A stretch of 16,024 bases of DNA from DATBDM01 sp036269915 (GTDB lineage Bacteria; Actinomycetota; Thermoleophilia; Solirubrobacterales; Solirubrobacteraceae): NCBI GenBank assembly GCA_036269915.1, contig DATBDM010000024.1, positions 1 to 16,024 on the forward strand, read 5' to 3'. This document shows positions 14,734 to 16,024 of this stretch, piece after piece; position 1 is the stretch's first letter; each line of letters opens with the position of its first letter. The notes below the pieces were generated by a model. It searched no databases. It saw only the letters and a list, made by a program, of their open reading frames with translations, and was not told the origin of the DNA. The position numbers and the translations under genes are program-made.

Positions 14734-16024
14734 GCGAGCGGCTGACCGTGGCGCAGGCGCTCGTGCGCTTCCTCGCCGCCCAGGAGGTCGAGCGCGACGG
14801 GCGCCGCGACCGCTTCTTCGCGGGCTGCTTCGGGATCTTCGGGCATGGCAACGTCGCCGGGCTCGGCCAGGCGCTGCAGCAGCACCCCGACGCGCTGCCC
14901 TACCACCCTGCGCGCAACGAGCAGGCGATGGTCCACATCGCCTCGGGCTACGCGCGCCAGCGCAACCGGCTCGCGACCTACGCGTGCACCTCCTCGGTCG
15001 GGCCGGGCGCGACCAACATGGTCACGGGCGCGGCGCTGGCCACCATCAACCGGCTCCCCGTGCTACTGCTCCCCGGCGACACGTTCGCCACCCGCGCGCC
15101 GCACCCGGTGCTCCAGCAGCTCGAGGCGCCCTACGACGGCACGCTGTCGGTCAACGACTGCTTCCGGCCCGTCTCGCGCTACTTCGACCGCATCGCGCGC
15201 CCGGAGCAGCTCGTGCCCGCCGCGCTCGAGGCCATGCGCGTCCTCACCGATCCGGCCGAGACCGGCGCGGTGACCCTCGCGCTGCCCGAGGACGTGCAGG
15301 CCGAGGCCTGCGACGTGCCGGCGGCGTTCCTGGCGCCGCGCGTGTGGACGATCTACCGCCAGCCGCCCGCCCCGGAGGCGCTCGCCCGCGCGGCCGAGCT
15401 CGTGCGCGGCGCGCGGCGGCCGCTGATCGTCGCCGGCGGCGGCGTGATCTACGGCGAGGCGACCGCCGCGCTGCGAGCGCTCGCCGAGGCGACCGGCATC
15501 CCGGTGGCCGAGACGCAGACCGGCCGCGGCGCGCTGGCGTCCGATCACCCGCTGGCGCTCGGCGCGATCGGCGCGACCGGCACCTCGGCGGCCAACCGGC
15601 TCGCGCGCGAGGCAGACCTCGTGATCGGCGTCGGCACGCGCTGGAGCGACTTCACCACCGCGTCGAAGTCCGCGTTCCAGGATCCCGACGTGCGCTTCGT
15701 CAACGTCAACGTCGCCGCCTTCGACGCTGGCAAGCACGCCGGGCTGCCGCTCGTGGCCGACGCCCGCGTCGCGCTCGAGCAGCTGCGCGAGGCGCTCGCC
15801 GGCCACCGCGCCGACGGGGGCTGGGAGCGCCGCGCGGGCGAGGAGTCGGCCGCGTTCGCGCGCACCGTGGCGGAGATCGTGGCACCGCGCGAGTCGATGC
15901 ACCAGGCCGCCGTCATCGGCGCGGTCAACGACGCGGCGGGGGAGACCGGCGTCGTCGTCTGCGCCGCCGGCTCGATGCCCGGCGACCTGCACAAGCTCTG
16001 GCGCGCCCGTGACCCCGAGGGCAA
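14730..16024 (+). CDS. iolD: trihydroxycyclohexane-1,2-dione hydrolase, N-terminal two thirds
   Basis: An open frame of 431 codons runs off the right edge without a stop; full-length IolD is about 620-640 residues. IolD is a ThDP enzyme that hydrolyses the ring of 3D-trihydroxycyclohexane-1,2-dione to 5-deoxy-glucuronic acid. Seen here are CFGIFGHGNVAGLGQAL (33-49), the catalytic Glu64 in ARNEQAM, and SSVGPGATNMVTGAALA (88-104) in the N-terminal domain. The middle domain follows, with RRPLIVAGGGVIYG, GRGALASDHPLALGAIG and IGVGTRWSDF. The window ends where the C-terminal domain begins (AAGSMPGDLHKLW); the GDG ThDP motif is not reached. The FGHGN and SMPGDLHKLW stretches separate it from acetolactate synthase. 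GGAGG at 14715-14719 precedes the ATG by 10 bases. Confidence 0.94.
   Translation, partial: MSERLTVAQALVRFLAAQEVERDGRRDRFFAGCFGIFGHGNVAGLGQALQQHPDALPYHPARNEQAMVHIASGYARQRNRLATYACTSSVGPGATNMVTGAALATINRLPVLLLPGDTFATRAPHPVLQQLEAPYDGTLSVNDCFRPVSRYFDRIARPEQLVPAALEAMRVLTDPAETGAVTLALPEDVQAEACDVPAAFLAPRVWTIYRQPPAPEALARAAELVRGARRPLIVAGGGVIYGEATAALRALAEATGIPVAETQTGRGALASDHPLALGAIGATGTSAANRLAREADLVIGVGTRWSDFTTASKSAFQDPDVRFVNVNVAAFDAGKHAGLPLVADARVALEQLREALAGHRADGGWERRAGEESAAFARTVAEIVAPRESMHQAAVIGAVNDAAGETGVVVCAAGSMPGDLHKLWRARDPEG

Noticed and set aside
14730..16024. Second acetolactate synthase rather than IolD
   Set aside because: The general ThDP layout is shared, but CFGIFGHGN, ARNEQAM and SMPGDLHKLW are IolD-type and the gene is coupled to iolC.

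Overview
This is a very GC-rich window (third codon positions are almost all G or C, with GTG and TTG starts in use) with actinobacterial-type gene content. The overall style suggests a high-GC actinobacterium, possibly a member of the Thermoleophilia/Solirubrobacterales. That placement is inferred from composition and remembered family resemblance, not measured.

Left part (1-3490). The window opens inside a minus-strand pxpA (5-oxoprolinase subunit A, LamB/YcsF family), cut by the left edge. About 370 bases without a convincing gene follow; they hold a strong GC-rich hairpin (494-531). Two small plus-strand genes come next, a membrane protein (596-799) and a membrane/zinc-ribbon protein (806-1099). 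They lead into ilvB (1141-2817) and ilvN (2875-3441), the large and small subunits of acetolactate synthase for branched-chain amino acid synthesis. A 16-bp stem hairpin (3455-3490) separates ilvN from the minus-strand genes that converge on it and probably terminates both.

Middle part (3495-7554, minus strand). Read in the direction of transcription, this is a LacI-family regulator, a trypsin-like lipoprotein, an RmlD-like NAD(P) reductase and a FUSC-family membrane protein. All three junctions between these four genes are 4-nt ATGA overlaps. A small GNAT-like protein follows after a 71-nt gap.

Right part (7555-16024, plus strand). Divergent from the LacI gene is a tightly packed myo-inositol catabolism operon: iolE-like dehydratase, sugar-binding lipoprotein, permease, single-domain ATPase, a Gfo/Idh/MocA oxidoreductase, iolG, iolC and iolD (cut by the right edge). 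Most junctions overlap by 1 or 4 nt. The exception is a 67-nt gap with a hairpin after the binding-protein gene. The expected route is uptake by the ABC transporter, oxidation by IolG (and perhaps the second oxidoreductase), dehydration by IolE, ring opening by IolD and phosphorylation by IolC. iolB and iolA are not in the window.

The most informative non-coding element is the divergent region 7555-7681. It holds three copies of a LacI-type operator (core TTGGAGCGCTCCAA and variants). One lies between a good -35/-10 pair for the iol operon, one just downstream of the predicted start of transcription, and one near the LacI gene start. The neighbouring LacI protein is therefore the likely local repressor of the inositol operon and of itself. 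Through the overlapped minus-strand genes, the same signal may also control a protease, a reductase and a membrane exporter-like protein with no known role in inositol use.
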